Source: Paraphysomonas bandaiensis
Taxonomy: Eukaryota > Chrysophyceae
Reading direction: 5' to 3'
Length of the DNA: 64,000 nucleotides
Assembly (NCBI GenBank): GCA_965644295.1
Contig: CBFFRP010000218.1
Coordinates: 1-64,000, forward strand
Positions 1 through 10,123 of the stretch are shown piece by piece. Every line of letters begins with the position of its first letter. The stretch's first letter is position 1. Made by a program: the position numbers and the translations under genes. The notes beneath the pieces were generated by a model that made no database searches, had not been told where the DNA came from, and saw nothing but the letters and a program-made list of their open reading frames with translations.

Positions 1-1
1 A

Positions 2-1093
2 TGTCTATATTATATGATGTACAAAGGTCATCGTGTGTACTTAACCATATACGTTGATGATATAGTAATCGCTTGTGCGGATCTGACTATTTTGACAGAA
101 ATCAAGAAACGGTTTTGTGAAAGATTTGACATGTCAGACATGGGAGAATTAGAGCATTTTCTCAACGTTCGAGTTACAAGGACCAAGAATTATATTCAAC
201 TTGACCAATCGACATACGCTGAAAAAATTCTCACCAAATATGCAGCATTCCTTGGACCTTCAAACAAAGTTCGCAAATCCCCACTACCTGTAGATGCCAT
301 GGACAGGATTAATTGCACTGATAGTGAGAACTCATCTCAGGAGGAAGAGGGAGTCGACAATTATCCCTATCGTAGCTTACTAGGTGCCATGCTATATCTA
401 TCAATGAATACGCGTCCAGATATTGCGTATGCTGTTGGCCTATTGTCACGATATGCTTCGAAACCAACAAAGGCTACATGCAAGTTGATGACTTATTTGT
501 TACAATACATCAGGGGTACTGTGCGGAAAGGTATTCGGTTCAGTGGTAAGAGCTTTGACATGCATATTTTCACAGACGCTGACTGGGCAGGCGATACTGT
601 GTCACGAAGGTCGACAACTGGATACATTGTGTTTGCAGCAGGTGGACCACTCACCTGGCAATCAATCTTACAAGTTACTGTGTCTACGTCTTCAATGCAG
701 AGTGAGTACCAAGCTATGTACGCTGGCATGCAAGAACTGGTGTGGCTTCGGGGGGTGTTGGCCGAATTGGGACTTCGACTGTACGAACCCACTCCATTTT
801 TTTTAGATAGCCAGAGTGCTCGTGATCTAGCATTAAATCCAGTGTTCCACAAAAGATCAAAACACATTGAAATCAAATACCACTGGGTGCGTGAACATGT
901 AGATCCAGAAGGACGTTTTAACACTGCGATATTGTATCACGTTGGAACTGATAACCAGACTGCAGACATATTTACGAAATCTTTGTGTGGCGTTATATAC
1001 GAGAAGCATAGAAAGAGATGTCTAGGAGAAGATCAGAAGTCATCTGTGGATGTCATCAGAGAGAATTCATACAAACGAAACAGAGGCTCATAA
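2..1093 (+). CDS. Ty1/copia Pol, C-terminal part (reverse transcriptase end and RNase H), cut by window edge
   Basis: The frame is already open at base 2, so the protein begins outside the window. It has the reverse transcriptase catalytic motif YVDD near the start, then the copia tract around LGAMLYLSMNTRPDIAYAV. RNase H follows, with a TDADWAGD motif, STSSMQSEYQAMYAG and DSQSARDLALNP, and then the typical KHIEIKYHWVREHV close. RNase H after reverse transcriptase, with no integrase after it, is the Ty1/copia order. No stop interrupts the visible part. A purine-rich tract (1211-1220) and an LTR follow about 120 bases after the stop, as expected for the 3' end of such an element. It is close kin to the decayed element at 15928-20103, sharing the LNVRVTRT and LDQ segments. 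Confidence 0.9.
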   Translation, partial: CLYYMMYKGHRVYLTIYVDDIVIACADLTILTEIKKRFCERFDMSDMGELEHFLNVRVTRTKNYIQLDQSTYAEKILTKYAAFLGPSNKVRKSPLPVDAMDRINCTDSENSSQEEEGVDNYPYRSLLGAMLYLSMNTRPDIAYAVGLLSRYASKPTKATCKLMTYLLQYIRGTVRKGIRFSGKSFDMHIFTDADWAGDTVSRRSTTGYIVFAAGGPLTWQSILQVTVSTSSMQSEYQAMYAGMQELVWLRGVLAELGLRLYEPTPFFLDSQSARDLALNPVFHKRSKHIEIKYHWVREHVDPEGRFNTAILYHVGTDNQTADIFTKSLCGVIYEKHRKRCLGEDQKSSVDVIRENSYKRNRGS

Positions 1094-1220
1094 ACGTGTT
1101 GTCTACGGAGAGGCTAGCTGAAACGTCGGAGCCATACGTCCACCGGTTTGTCCTATACGGTTTCGGTGGTTGCGTATCCGTCAGTTATGCCATGTTTTAC
1201 AGCTTTGAATTGAGAGGGAG

Positions 1221-1506
1221 TGTTGAGTTTTGCTGTTTGTGAGCAATTAAAAGCTGTAGTTTCCAAGATATTAGAATTATATCCGTTACTCAAAGAATAC
1301 AGTAGTAGCTAGCTGTAGTATGAGAACCAATAATATGATAGCCATTGTAGTGATAAAACTGAAATATACTGACTGTACAAGATAGTGACGATGTAAGATC
1401 GTACTAGAAATGGTTGGTGTAGTAGAGATAGAAAGAGTTGGTGAACGTCAATGAATGAAGTATGGTATCTCTTATAATTATATAATATTCCATATAAGTG
1501 TTAACA
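1221..1506 (+). repeat. 3' LTR of the copia element at the window start
   Basis: It starts TGTTGAGTTTTGC directly after the purine tract TTGAGAGGGAG and ends TTAACA, giving matching TGTT...AACA termini. The first bases match the LTR family at 15928 and 19760 (TGTTGAGTTCTGC on their sense strand). A decayed relative lies at 33520-33760. The partner 5' LTR is outside the window, so the end is inferred from the terminal inverted bases. Confidence 0.7.
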
Positions 1507-2086
1507 AAGGTCTTATTACTAAAAATGTCTATTTCTAACATTGGATTTGTTCTTCACTGGCATTAGCGATGGAAGGGTCCAACCCTCCAAGCATAAGCCT
1601 GAGGGTCGTTCTCACTGACTCGAATATAGTAGACTCTTGTCCGCTATCAAGAGTCTCCTCTTCCATAATGATAACAATATAAATGAACAACAATGAATAT
1701 AAATATGTATGTCTACAACTACAATGCTATCTACAAGCAGCAATTTCAAGAGTAAGGAAATTGCATCTTATTATCAATAATTAATATATATACTACCTAC
1801 GATTCCGTGATCAATGGAATGAACATAATTCATATTCAATACCAAACACATCAGTCTAACACAGTTGATCATAATAGGGATGTATTTTTCGACCTAGTCA
1901 ATTTGGTGGAATTTCCTAGTCACACCAAAATTGGTGTATAATAACCTAGTCAAAAGGTTTAAAACCCTAGTCATTAAATAATTAGATTTTTAACTTTACA
2001 ATGACTAGGTTGACTAGGTGGAATTGAGTATTCACCTAGTCAAACAGGGGAGCATACTATAGCCATAAATTAAAATTCTATATGCC
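1507..2086. other. Non-coding stretch with a cluster of CCTAGTCA motifs
   Basis: I see no gene here. Between 1891 and 2047 the octamer CCTAGTCA or its complement TGACTAGG occurs seven times, in both orientations, in AT-rich sequence. The bases around 1500-1560 resemble, in inverted form, those near 57310-57370, suggesting an old dispersed repeat. Confidence 0.6.
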
Positions 2087-2656
2087 TCACACTTCGTCTT
2101 CACAGTCGAATGCAAATTGGGCTGTTTCTGATGACCAAGTCCGGTGTAGCTCCACAGCAATCTTCATTTCATGGGCATCGAACCCCACAATCTTCGGATG
2201 AGCAAGGATGTCATCTGGAGCATCAGAAAACCGACACTGCCAGCGAAGAATTTTTTTATTTCTGTGGTTCGGCACCACGCGGTAATCCACGCACATACCA
2301 TTCAGGTACTGTGGGTGGCGAACATACGCGTTCTTCCAGTCCCCTGGCTTAAGGGCCTCCACATCTATGGGGTCATCGTTGATAAGTGCCCTAGCTGCAT
2401 TGCGAGGCCGGCCGCGTTTCCTTGCAGGCCTGATAGTGCTCGCCATGTGCTTTACATCAATGTCCCCTAAGGACATAATTAATATATGTAAGGGTGTGTA
2501 AGTGACATACACATACCTCGCAAGTGATGTACGGCTAGGGAGTGGGAGCAGTAACGACCATTGTCCCAAAACCGCGGACAGCTGCAAATAAGAGAGGTAT
2601 AGGTCCTACGCTTTATTTTGTAAGGAACCTCTCGAACAACAAACATACTGAGGAAT
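2087..2656 (-). CDS. SWIM zinc-finger and AT-hook protein, 3' end of a truncated gene
   Basis: Two exons can be joined. Exon 2517-2656 follows an acceptor ending AACAG and encodes a SWIM-type zinc finger (CSCPRFWDNGRYCSHSL, pattern C-x-C then C-x-H). A 50-bp intron (2467-2516, donor GTATGT, acceptor TTAG) keeps the frame into exon 2087-2466. That exon has an AT-hook (RKRGRPRN) and about 110 further residues before the stop. SWIM fingers are common downstream of MULE-type transposase domains and in other DNA-binding proteins. No transposase catalytic domain is visible upstream, where the neighbouring copia insertion begins at 3088. So this may be the tail of a decayed transposon or of a host gene. 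The C-terminal domain is not one I recognise. Confidence 0.55.
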
Positions 2657-3082
2657 CTGTTATATAGAATGATTAGTACATAAATAAAGAAGTACAATAT
2701 TTATTTCACCTCTCCCTACATTCCTCTACTTGATATGTGTCTCTTCCTTTAACGCAATGGAACATTGTGACCACGTGGCATTTCCTATGCCCTATCTACG
2801 TGGCTATAGTACCAGAACTGCATGCACTGCCCACTCAGGACCCTATAATATTAGTTTAGGACCCTATATCAAGAACATTACATCATCAGGACCCCATACC
2901 ATGTCTAGGATGCATATTCTATGTTATACTTATTTAGATGATGGATGGGTTAATGAGCTATGATGTACCTACACACGGAATCAACGTTCAGGTGTGATGT
3001 TATCTGCTGATGATGATGTACACTATGTTCTGCTGATGGTGACTTCACGCAATGTGAAATGTGCCACAAATTTATAATAAAG
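2657..3082. other. Upstream remnant with no readable exon
   Basis: No exon can be supported upstream of the SWIM exon. The phrase GGACCCTATA or a close variant recurs three times around 2838-2898. The stretch ends at the target-site duplication of the copia insertion at 3088. Confidence 0.4.
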
Positions 3083-3087
3083 TTCTT

Positions 3088-3443
3088 CGTAGAGAAATAC
3101 GTACTTGGATCGAAAATACAACACTGATACTACAGATCAATCAAACACTCACGGATCCAGTTCGCCCGTTGTCCTCCGTTCAAACTACACTACAGGTAGG
3201 CAAAAGACAAGTCTCTTTGCAAATACTACAGAAATCGTTAGTGATAGGAAATTATGGTGTCTCCCTACAACACAATAATACTACAGCTGATCATGTTCTA
3301 CTGTACACTCTCACTCGTATCCTACAGAGTCACACATGTACAATAACTGAAAACATAATCACTGTGACAAAAACGAATGTGCACGTTGACTTTCATTTCC
3401 ATCACTCGAAGACTTCTATACCGAATCATCATTTAGCTCTACG
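3088..3443 (-). repeat. 3' LTR of the 3088-8185 copia element
   Basis: 356 bp, offset exactly 4742 bases from the 5' LTR and apparently identical to it. Inside it, 3241-3256 is the reverse complement of the primer-binding region next to the 5' LTR. Confidence 0.9.
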
Positions 3444-6400
3444 CACCCCTGTGGCATGTGTATTGTTTCCCACGATACCACATGTCATAAACTTGTACAG
3501 AGTACCTTGGAGGGGCTTCGTCAATGCATCAGCCAGCATCATCTTTGTGGGTAAGTACTCCAATTGAATGCTTCCTTCATCTGCCCTTTCCCTGATGAAT
3601 TCACGCCTCACACGCAGGTATTTTGTACGATATTTGCCTCCGCCTTTCGTTACAAGAGATAGAGTCGAGGTATTGTCTTGCAACACTCGAGGTGCGTCAA
3701 TACTGTATCCTTGTTCCTTTATGAATTCTGCACATTGCACAATCATCATTAACATATCTGATAGACCTACCAACTCTGATTCCGTCGAGTCACGTGTCAC
3801 AATGCGCTGTTTCGACGATTTGCAGAGTACTGTTGCATCCCCCACCTTTACGACCAGACCCGAATGACCCTTTCCATCGTCATGAGTCCCAAATGCCGCA
3901 TCGACGTATCCAGTAACGGTAAGATTCTTTCCAATGCACAGCAACAAGTCCTGCCCCTTAGTCGCGTTCAGGTAGCGGGTCACCCTGCCAAGTTTCTCCA
4001 TGTCAGCATGCGTCGGATTCTTGACTCTCGTGCTAAGGTAAGCGACTGCAAGCAGTATGTCTGGTCTAACCCTTTTGGCCAGGTACAGCAACTGAGCCAC
4101 CATCTTGTGAAACTTCCTTCTATCACTCTTACTAGTGGGTTTGTCCATGGTGTTCTTAAATAGAGTAGCTGTAGCAGGTGATGTAGCAGTTCCTGTCACT
4201 CCGTGTTCTCGTAGAAAATTCTCGATGTACGATCTCATGGACACTGTCACCTTATCTCCCTCTGCTCTAATGTGCATTCCGAGATATGACAGATCTTTCC
4301 CATCGTCGTGCTTTACATCCCCAAACTTCTCTTTCAGTTTCTTAAGCAACTCTAGGTAGTCGCCCTTATGGCTTGACATGACCAGTATGTCATCCACGAA
4401 TATCACCACTGTACACTTTCGCCCGCCAGCTACTTTGTTCATTACACATGGGTCGACCGCGTTGTGCTCGAATCCCAAACTTCTCAAATATCCTGTAAGC
4501 GTGTTGTACCAGAGTTTTGCACTCTGGATGCACCCGTATAGCGCCTTGTCCAGCCGCACTAGTAGTTTACCAGTCTCATCAACATACGGTGATACTTCAG
4601 GAGCCACTTTCTTCAATATCGTCGTTAACATTGGCTCTAATTCCATTATGACTTCTTCGCCAGACATCTCGGCGTTCAGGTAAGCGCCTCCTATATCCAT
4701 GGTACCTATGTGACGTCCCTCTTTAGCAGCTATCGCCAGACACATCATAATCGACTGCATTGCTGCTGTTGGTGACGATGTGTCTACGTACACCTTCCTA
4801 TCTTGTTGTGCGCCATTAGCTACCAGTCTTGCTTTTATCTTTTCGAAGCGCCCTAAGCCATCATACTTAGTCTTGAGAAACATCAGAGATCGAATAGCTC
4901 TCTTCAACTGTGTTGCCGATAAGTCTTTGCGGTGTACTGGACGCATAGCCTTCTTGTCATGCAAAAGTTGTTTCAGCTCCGATATGATAGCGTTATATGC
5001 CGGTGGACCATACTCACGCAGTCCCTTCATCGCACTCGTGTGAAAGGCCCTGTACTCTACTGGTTTCGACTTCGCATCCGGCGACCTGTCGTTCTCAACG
5101 CCTGTCTCGTCACTGCTTGTAATGCTGCTGCCGGACTTTATAGTTGGGACATCGTCATCCAGCTCCTCATCAACAAGTTCTGGCACTTCACCTTCATTAT
5201 CACCGTCATCTCCTAGTGGGTCTCCGCTATGCTCTACATCAACCACAGTAGTAGATACATCTTCCACTATTTTTTCTGCAACTGGAGTCTGTTTAACGTC
5301 CTCTGGCGTACTCTCCTTCATGTCTTCGCCTTTCTGCTGCTCTTCTGCTTCTATCGACTGTAGGAGTGGGTTCGGAATCTGACTCTTCCTAGTCGTATCA
5401 CCCATCTTCGCCATCTGATTCATCGCATCAATTATGAGCTGTGTTGTCTTCATTTTCACCCAGTGTGTCCTTCTCACTCGCTTGTGTGTCTTCGCATTCA
5501 TGAAAAACCAGCTACCGTTGGCATTTCCAGTAGGGTACAATGCAATACACGGCTCAGTGCGACTTTGCTCGGCATCGTTGCTTCGCACCTTTGGGTTGTA
5601 GCACTCCACGTAGTCACCAAATGCTAGCTCTAGTTCCTTTCGGTAGTTAGGCTTTCTCCCAGTGAACGCTACTCGTGGCGCTACTATGGATGTGCCTGTA
5701 GACGGCCTTCTGATATTTAGGCGACTGTTTGAGTACTTCACCAGATCTCTGACCATGTTATCAGGCAGTGACCAGGGTAATCCTGCCTGCACAGATCTAA
5801 TAGTCTCTTTCAGTCTCCGTATCTTGAGATCTACCTTGTCCATGTGATCCCCTGCTCCACACACATCCACTTCCACCCCTGTAATCTGTCCTCTGAGGGG
5901 TTGGAAACCAGGCTGCGGATCCAGATAGGCTACAGTTGGTGCGAAACCATGACTTCTTAGTAGAGATACTTGCTCCTGAAAAGCTAGACCTAGATCATCA
6001 GTCTTCTCACTAGCTACCGGAGATACAAGAGTCAACCCCAGTGGCTCGGACAGTGTTATCAGGAACGGTTGTTTTCTCACACTGAATATATCGGTATACA
6101 AACGTTGCGGCTTGGGCTGATCTGCTTTGATTCCCACGTCCACGTACTGCCTACCGCTCTTACGTTTAGTGGTCTTCCCCCTAACCGCTTCATAAGGCTT
6201 CCCGTATATGTCGAAAGCTCGCCTCACGTCTTGCGCCGTCAACGGCACGTCTGTTACATTTCCGTCGCTCACAAGGTTCATGGCTCCCTGCTCTGAGTCG
6301 AAACCCGCGTTCCGTACAAGTTCCAGCGCCCTCCGAGCTCTCACCACTTCGCTTTTAGTGTATTCTTGTTCTTTCATTCTTGTTGTCGTAATATTTACCC

Positions 6401-7817
6401 TGCCTTGTGTCACCCAATCCCTCATATCAGCTATATACATTTTGTTCCGTCTGTAGAACACTAGCTCTCTATTAGGTAGACACACGGTGTATGACACTCC
6501 TGGCTCGTACACAATAGGGTATAGATCTTCGACATCAGCTTGGCACAGCACACTGACTCGTAGGTTGTCGGCAGTTTTGCATGTGAAAAATTGTGGCAGC
6601 TCTCCCACATTGGGCAATTCTACTGCGTGACCAGACAAGCCAGCTACTTTACACTTACGATCGGCAGGTCTCACATCTGTCAGTAGCCACGGGTGCACAA
6701 CGGACACATCCGCCTGATTGTCTAGTAGAACTTCGTACCATTCGAAACACTCTCCTCCCGATGTGAACGCACTCTGCATAGTCACTGAGCATTGTTTCTC
6801 CTCTGGTTCGACGTTCTCTTGACACTGGTTTAGCTTGTGTCCAGTCTTTCCACAACCCCAACATACAATAGGGCCTCTATGCTTTCGCACGCCTCCTTTC
6901 GACTCGTCGGTCCCATTCGACTTCGTCTTGTCATCAGCATCACCTGTGCGACGCTGTTGTTTAGTCGAGGTGTCCTTCCTGCTCACAAACGCAACACCAC
7001 CATTAGGTTTCGCTCCTCTCTTCGGGGTGATATACTTCGAAGCTTTAGTGTAGATCTCGTTCACGTGCTTGGGTGGCTTCTGGGTACCCATCATTAAGTC
7101 GTTCATAAAACTGGTCTTAAACTCCTCATATCTGGTGTCGTCCAGACCCCTGAAGAAGTCCATAGCTATATCTTCTTCTTCCATCTTCGGATTCTCCATA
7201 TCATTGTACGCTTCCAAAAGAAAATCGAAACGCTCCTTATAGGCCACGATACTCTCAAATGGACCCTGACGCACGTCTTGGTACTTCTTTCTCGTTTCTG
7301 CACGCATGATGGTCCCTACATTGGAGTTCGTCGCTGTTTTGTGAGTCTGCTTGATAGCAAGCCACAACAGTAGAGGGTCCTTGGAGGAGTTAATCTCTTC
7401 GTATTCCTCCAATTGCTTAATCGCGTCCACGGACTCGTTGCTCAGTCTGTCATACATGAACGCATAGAAAGCTGATCGGTTGTCACGCATTTGGTCAATC
7501 TTCCTTTGGCGTGTCTTTCTCGCATCCTTAAGTTCTTCCAGGTTCAGACCGTGGGGGTCATTATCGAGATCGTAGTCCTCAATCTTTATCTTGGGTGGTT
7601 CATAATACTCATCGGTCTCCACGAGCCTCGCTAGGTCACCAAATAGCATCATGGCGGCCACTGTGAGCTTCTGCTTAAATACCGCCAGGTTGGTGTTCGT
7701 CCCATACTTCAGAATCGGCACCGTTGGGGTCAATGCCTCTGCCCCTTGGCCCCTGGACCGCTGGTCCAACGCCTTGTTCCTAAACTTCTTGAGCTTCTCG
7801 TTACTCGACTTCTTCAT
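3429..7817 (-). CDS. Copia-type Gag-Pol polyprotein, 1462 aa
   Basis: One frame carries all retrotransposon functions in copia order. Gag covers roughly residues 1-315 and ends in a CCHC zinc knuckle (CWGCGKTGHKLNQC, 319-332). A protease-like segment LLDNQADVSVVHP (364-376) has DNQ in place of the usual DSG, a variant I associate with diatom-type copia elements. A diverged integrase follows, with candidate catalytic residues D576 (YTDIFSV), D633 (YLDPQPGF) and E671 (IRRLKETIR). Reverse transcriptase comes next, with YGCIQSAKLWYNTL and the catalytic FVDD. RNase H has DSTESELVGLSDM and a final ALTKPLQG. The classical HHCC integrase finger is not obvious. The start ATG (7815-7817) lies inside the primer-binding region, and the last codons run into the 3' LTR. 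Confidence 0.92.
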   Translation of the reverse strand: MKKSSNEKLKKFRNKALDQRSRGQGAEALTPTVPILKYGTNTNLAVFKQKLTVAAMMLFGDLARLVETDEYYEPPKIKIEDYDLDNDPHGLNLEELKDARKTRQRKIDQMRDNRSAFYAFMYDRLSNESVDAIKQLEEYEEINSSKDPLLLWLAIKQTHKTATNSNVGTIMRAETRKKYQDVRQGPFESIVAYKERFDFLLEAYNDMENPKMEEEDIAMDFFRGLDDTRYEEFKTSFMNDLMMGTQKPPKHVNEIYTKASKYITPKRGAKPNGGVAFVSRKDTSTKQQRRTGDADDKTKSNGTDESKGGVRKHRGPIVCWGCGKTGHKLNQCQENVEPEEKQCSVTMQSAFTSGGECFEWYEVLLDNQADVSVVHPWLLTDVRPADRKCKVAGLSGHAVELPNVGELPQFFTCKTADNLRVSVLCQADVEDLYPIVYEPGVSYTVCLPNRELVFYRRNKMYIADMRDWVTQGRVNITTTRMKEQEYTKSEVVRARRALELVRNAGFDSEQGAMNLVSDGNVTDVPLTAQDVRRAFDIYGKPYEAVRGKTTKRKSGRQYVDVGIKADQPKPQRLYTDIFSVRKQPFLITLSEPLGLTLVSPVASEKTDDLGLAFQEQVSLLRSHGFAPTVAYLDPQPGFQPLRGQITGVEVDVCGAGDHMDKVDLKIRRLKETIRSVQAGLPWSLPDNMVRDLVKYSNSRLNIRRPSTGTSIVAPRVAFTGRKPNYRKELELAFGDYVECYNPKVRSNDAEQSRTEPCIALYPTGNANGSWFFMNAKTHKRVRRTHWVKMKTTQLIIDAMNQMAKMGDTTRKSQIPNPLLQSIEAEEQQKGEDMKESTPEDVKQTPVAEKIVEDVSTTVVDVEHSGDPLGDDGDNEGEVPELVDEELDDDVPTIKSGSSITSSDETGVENDRSPDAKSKPVEYRAFHTSAMKGLREYGPPAYNAIISELKQLLHDKKAMRPVHRKDLSATQLKRAIRSLMFLKTKYDGLGRFEKIKARLVANGAQQDRKVYVDTSSPTAAMQSIMMCLAIAAKEGRHIGTMDIGGAYLNAEMSGEEVIMELEPMLTTILKKVAPEVSPYVDETGKLLVRLDKALYGCIQSAKLWYNTLTGYLRSLGFEHNAVDPCVMNKVAGGRKCTVVIFVDDILVMSSHKGDYLELLKKLKEKFGDVKHDDGKDLSYLGMHIRAEGDKVTVSMRSYIENFLREHGVTGTATSPATATLFKNTMDKPTSKSDRRKFHKMVAQLLYLAKRVRPDILLAVAYLSTRVKNPTHADMEKLGRVTRYLNATKGQDLLLCIGKNLTVTGYVDAAFGTHDDGKGHSGLVVKVGDATVLCKSSKQRIVTRDSTESELVGLSDMLMMIVQCAEFIKEQGYSIDAPRVLQDNTSTLSLVTKGGGKYRTKYLRVRREFIRERADEGSIQLEYLPTKMMLADALTKPLQGTLYKFMTCGIVGNNTHATGVRRAK

Positions 7818-7829
7818 AATTTCCTATCA
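7815..7829 (-). promoter_or_regulatory. Primer-binding region, probably not tRNA-primed
   Basis: Directly after the 5' LTR the sense strand reads TGATAGGAAATTATG. It does not start TGG, as it would if a tRNA 3' CCA end annealed there. The same 15 bases, plus the preceding G, occur in the opposite orientation inside each LTR (3241-3256 and 7983-7998). The element RNA could therefore pair with its own leader. The pairing would also cover the Gag-Pol start codon. Confidence 0.65.
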
Positions 7830-8185
7830 CGTAGAGAAATACGTACTTGGATCGAAAATACAACACTGATACTACAGATCAATCAAACACTCACGGATCC
7901 AGTTCGCCCGTTGTCCTCCGTTCAAACTACACTACAGGTAGGCAAAAGACAAGTCTCTTTGCAAATACTACAGAAATCGTTAGTGATAGGAAATTATGGT
8001 GTCTCCCTACAACACAATAATACTACAGCTGATCATGTTCTACTGTACACTCTCACTCGTATCCTACAGAGTCACACATGTACAATAACTGAAAACATAA
8101 TCACTGTGACAAAAACGAATGTGCACGTTGACTTTCATTTCCATCACTCGAAGACTTCTATACCGAATCATCATTTAGCTCTACG
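7830..8185 (-). repeat. 5' LTR of the 3088-8185 copia element
   Basis: 356 bp, apparently identical to the 3' LTR, with ends CGTAGAG and CTCTACG. On the sense strand a TATTATT tract lies 24 bases upstream of the segment complementary to the primer-binding region, a possible TATA-like signal. Confidence 0.9.
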
Positions 8186-9826
8186 TTCTTGGTCCAGAAG
8201 TGAGATCGCGATATATCGCGAGTACGTTGATTTTCATAGCATTTGAATGTTTTTTTCTCTCTCGGAAGTTGTCCGAAAATAATGACAAAAGGGGTTCAAA
8301 AAGGTCTATTTGCCAGAACTATCCATTTGGTCATTCATGACTCTAATTTATAGTAAATATCACCACATCTTTTGAGATCATCTTCCTGAATCATTCATCT
8401 TGCACTGTGTCAAAGGATTATCGCCAAAGAGCTCTTTGCTTCAATATGGAAGAGGTTGAAGATGGCCTGCTTTGCTTGCTATCTCAGAGTGTCTAATGGA
8501 CTTTTCTGAACTTAATAGTATACAATTGCTTACGTTTTCCCATAATGGAAAACAGTTTTGTGCGTTTAATGGGATTTTTTCTTTTCTCACTGCCATTTTC
8601 AAGTCTCATGAGAATATCCCTTGCTCGGAGCCGAAACAGTTATACCAGTACCCACAAATCCTCGTCCTGATGCCGTTTCTTTCGGAGACATGACATATTT
8701 ACAGTTCAGGGACGCATTGGTAAAGACCTTTGTGGAAAATCCTATAGACTTCAGGGGAAACATGTTGTCATTAGGATTTAACTCCGATAAACATTTGAAT
8801 GAGTTGCAGGATCTGTGCCGTGGATTATTTCTGGCAGAATTGCACGCCAATACTCACTGGTTCGGTGGGAGACAATATTCAGAGCTTCTGGTCTTTGTAG
8901 TGTCAACACTTTCCATGTCTTATGAAAGCAATTGAGTTTGGTTATTCGGCAAGTTCATTGACTGGCACATCAGCGGAGCAGATGTTTTCCTACGCTGATC
9001 GACAATGCAAAGCAAATAGTAGGGTCCAGGCCAATATGTCCCTCAGAGGTTCATGTCAAGGTAACACTCCTAAACAACCTCTTCGACATAAGCAAAATTT
9101 CAATCAATGCGAATCTTGGTGTTCATTTCAAGTACCCCATTTCTTGCTATTATACTATTAGGCCTTATTCTTCATAATAATCAAGCATTACCTTTTAACA
9201 ATACAAAGTGTATCTTTCATTAAACACTAAGAGATAAAGAATACAAGTAAGTTTACTACGAGTGATGCAGCAGATGATTACGTTAATTTAGTAGATGTGA
9301 TGATATCTCATTTGCAAATGCTTGAAGCAGCTGTTATTGAAAATAACATCTAGCCACTATACCGTAATAATATATACCAACTATTTTTTCATTGTTGAAC
9401 CGTTTCTAGTTTTATTAAGTAATATGATAATAATTATTATATCAGCACAAAATATAATAGTGAATTTATAAATGTACTGTTATTGCGGTCGGTGAAAACT
9501 AACCAGCAAATCATGGATACAAATGAAAAACATACGTCAAAGCAGCACATATATATCAAACATTATAAATAATATATCACACATCATGCAAGGGATATAT
9601 CATCAAAAGTTCGTGCATCGCTGCAGTTCCTGTTGGAAACAACATAAACAAACAAACGCTCAAAATTTGAAGGTTTAACATTTTCACCTGATTGATAATT
9701 CTTATTCCAAAGGCCAGTAATGTGTTTCTGGAAGTGAAAAATGATGTCAAGAAAATAAATGCCAATGTAGCCTAGAGAGGCTTAGAAACACAACGCCACA
9801 GGTAAAAAGCAATAACATGCAATTAC
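8186..9826. other. Intergenic stretch, no supported gene
   Basis: A perfect 16-bp palindrome, TCGCGATATATCGCGA, sits at 8206-8221. An open stretch at about 8621-8935 (it begins with TTG, not ATG) encodes some 104 residues that look protein-like, and a second frame continues from 8922. I recognise no domain in either and see no convincing start or splice structure, so they may be remnants of a mobile element. From 9162 to 9826 I see only AT-rich sequence. Confidence 0.4.
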
Positions 9827-10123
9827 TGTAGGACTATCCACTTACATATAGAATATAATATATACGTGTACATGTCCTGTATTATATGATTAGTAGTACA
9901 GTACTGTATTGTATACGTGTACCATGTAGTTAGGAATACAAACTGTAGGGAATGTGATTGTTGTTGGGATTAGCAATAGCCGTTGATATTGTAGACAGTA
10001 TAATTAGCCGTTGATATTGTAGACAGTATTATTCATGATTCATTATACGATAATAATCATTATTTTGTACTTCTGTACTTGGGTATTGCTTTGCACACAT
10101 ACACATATGTATGCAAGCCCACA
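9827..10123 (+). repeat. 5' LTR of the gypsy element
   Basis: 297 bp, TGTAGG...CCCACA. It contains two tandem copies of a roughly 28-bp unit built on TAGCCGTTGATATTGTAGAC. The internal region starts GTAATATTAC, a 10-bp palindrome, and not TGG. Confidence 0.9.

Larger units (their letters stand above)
3088..8185 (-). mobile_element. Intact Ty1/copia-type LTR retrotransposon, CoDi-like, 5.1 kb
   Basis: Two 356-bp LTRs (3088-3443 and 7830-8185) look identical base for base and bound a single 1462-codon Gag-Pol frame. The LTR ends form the inverted pair CGTAGAG...CTCTACG instead of the usual TG...CA. A 5-bp target-site duplication TTCTT flanks the element (3083-3087 and 8186-8190). Identical LTRs and an open reading frame point to a very recent insertion that may still be active. 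The stop codon of Gag-Pol (3429-3431) lies 15 bases inside the 3' LTR. Confidence 0.92.

Noticed and set aside
5122-5382. Plus-strand open frames across the copia elements (for example rich in serine)
   Set aside because: They are shadows of the minus-strand Gag-Pol reading frame.
9980-10000. TTAGCAATAGCCGTT in the gypsy LTR as a copy of the TTAGCAATAGGCGTT terminus
   Set aside because: Only 14 of 15 bases match and the similarity stops there; it is better explained by chance within the LTR's own tandem unit.
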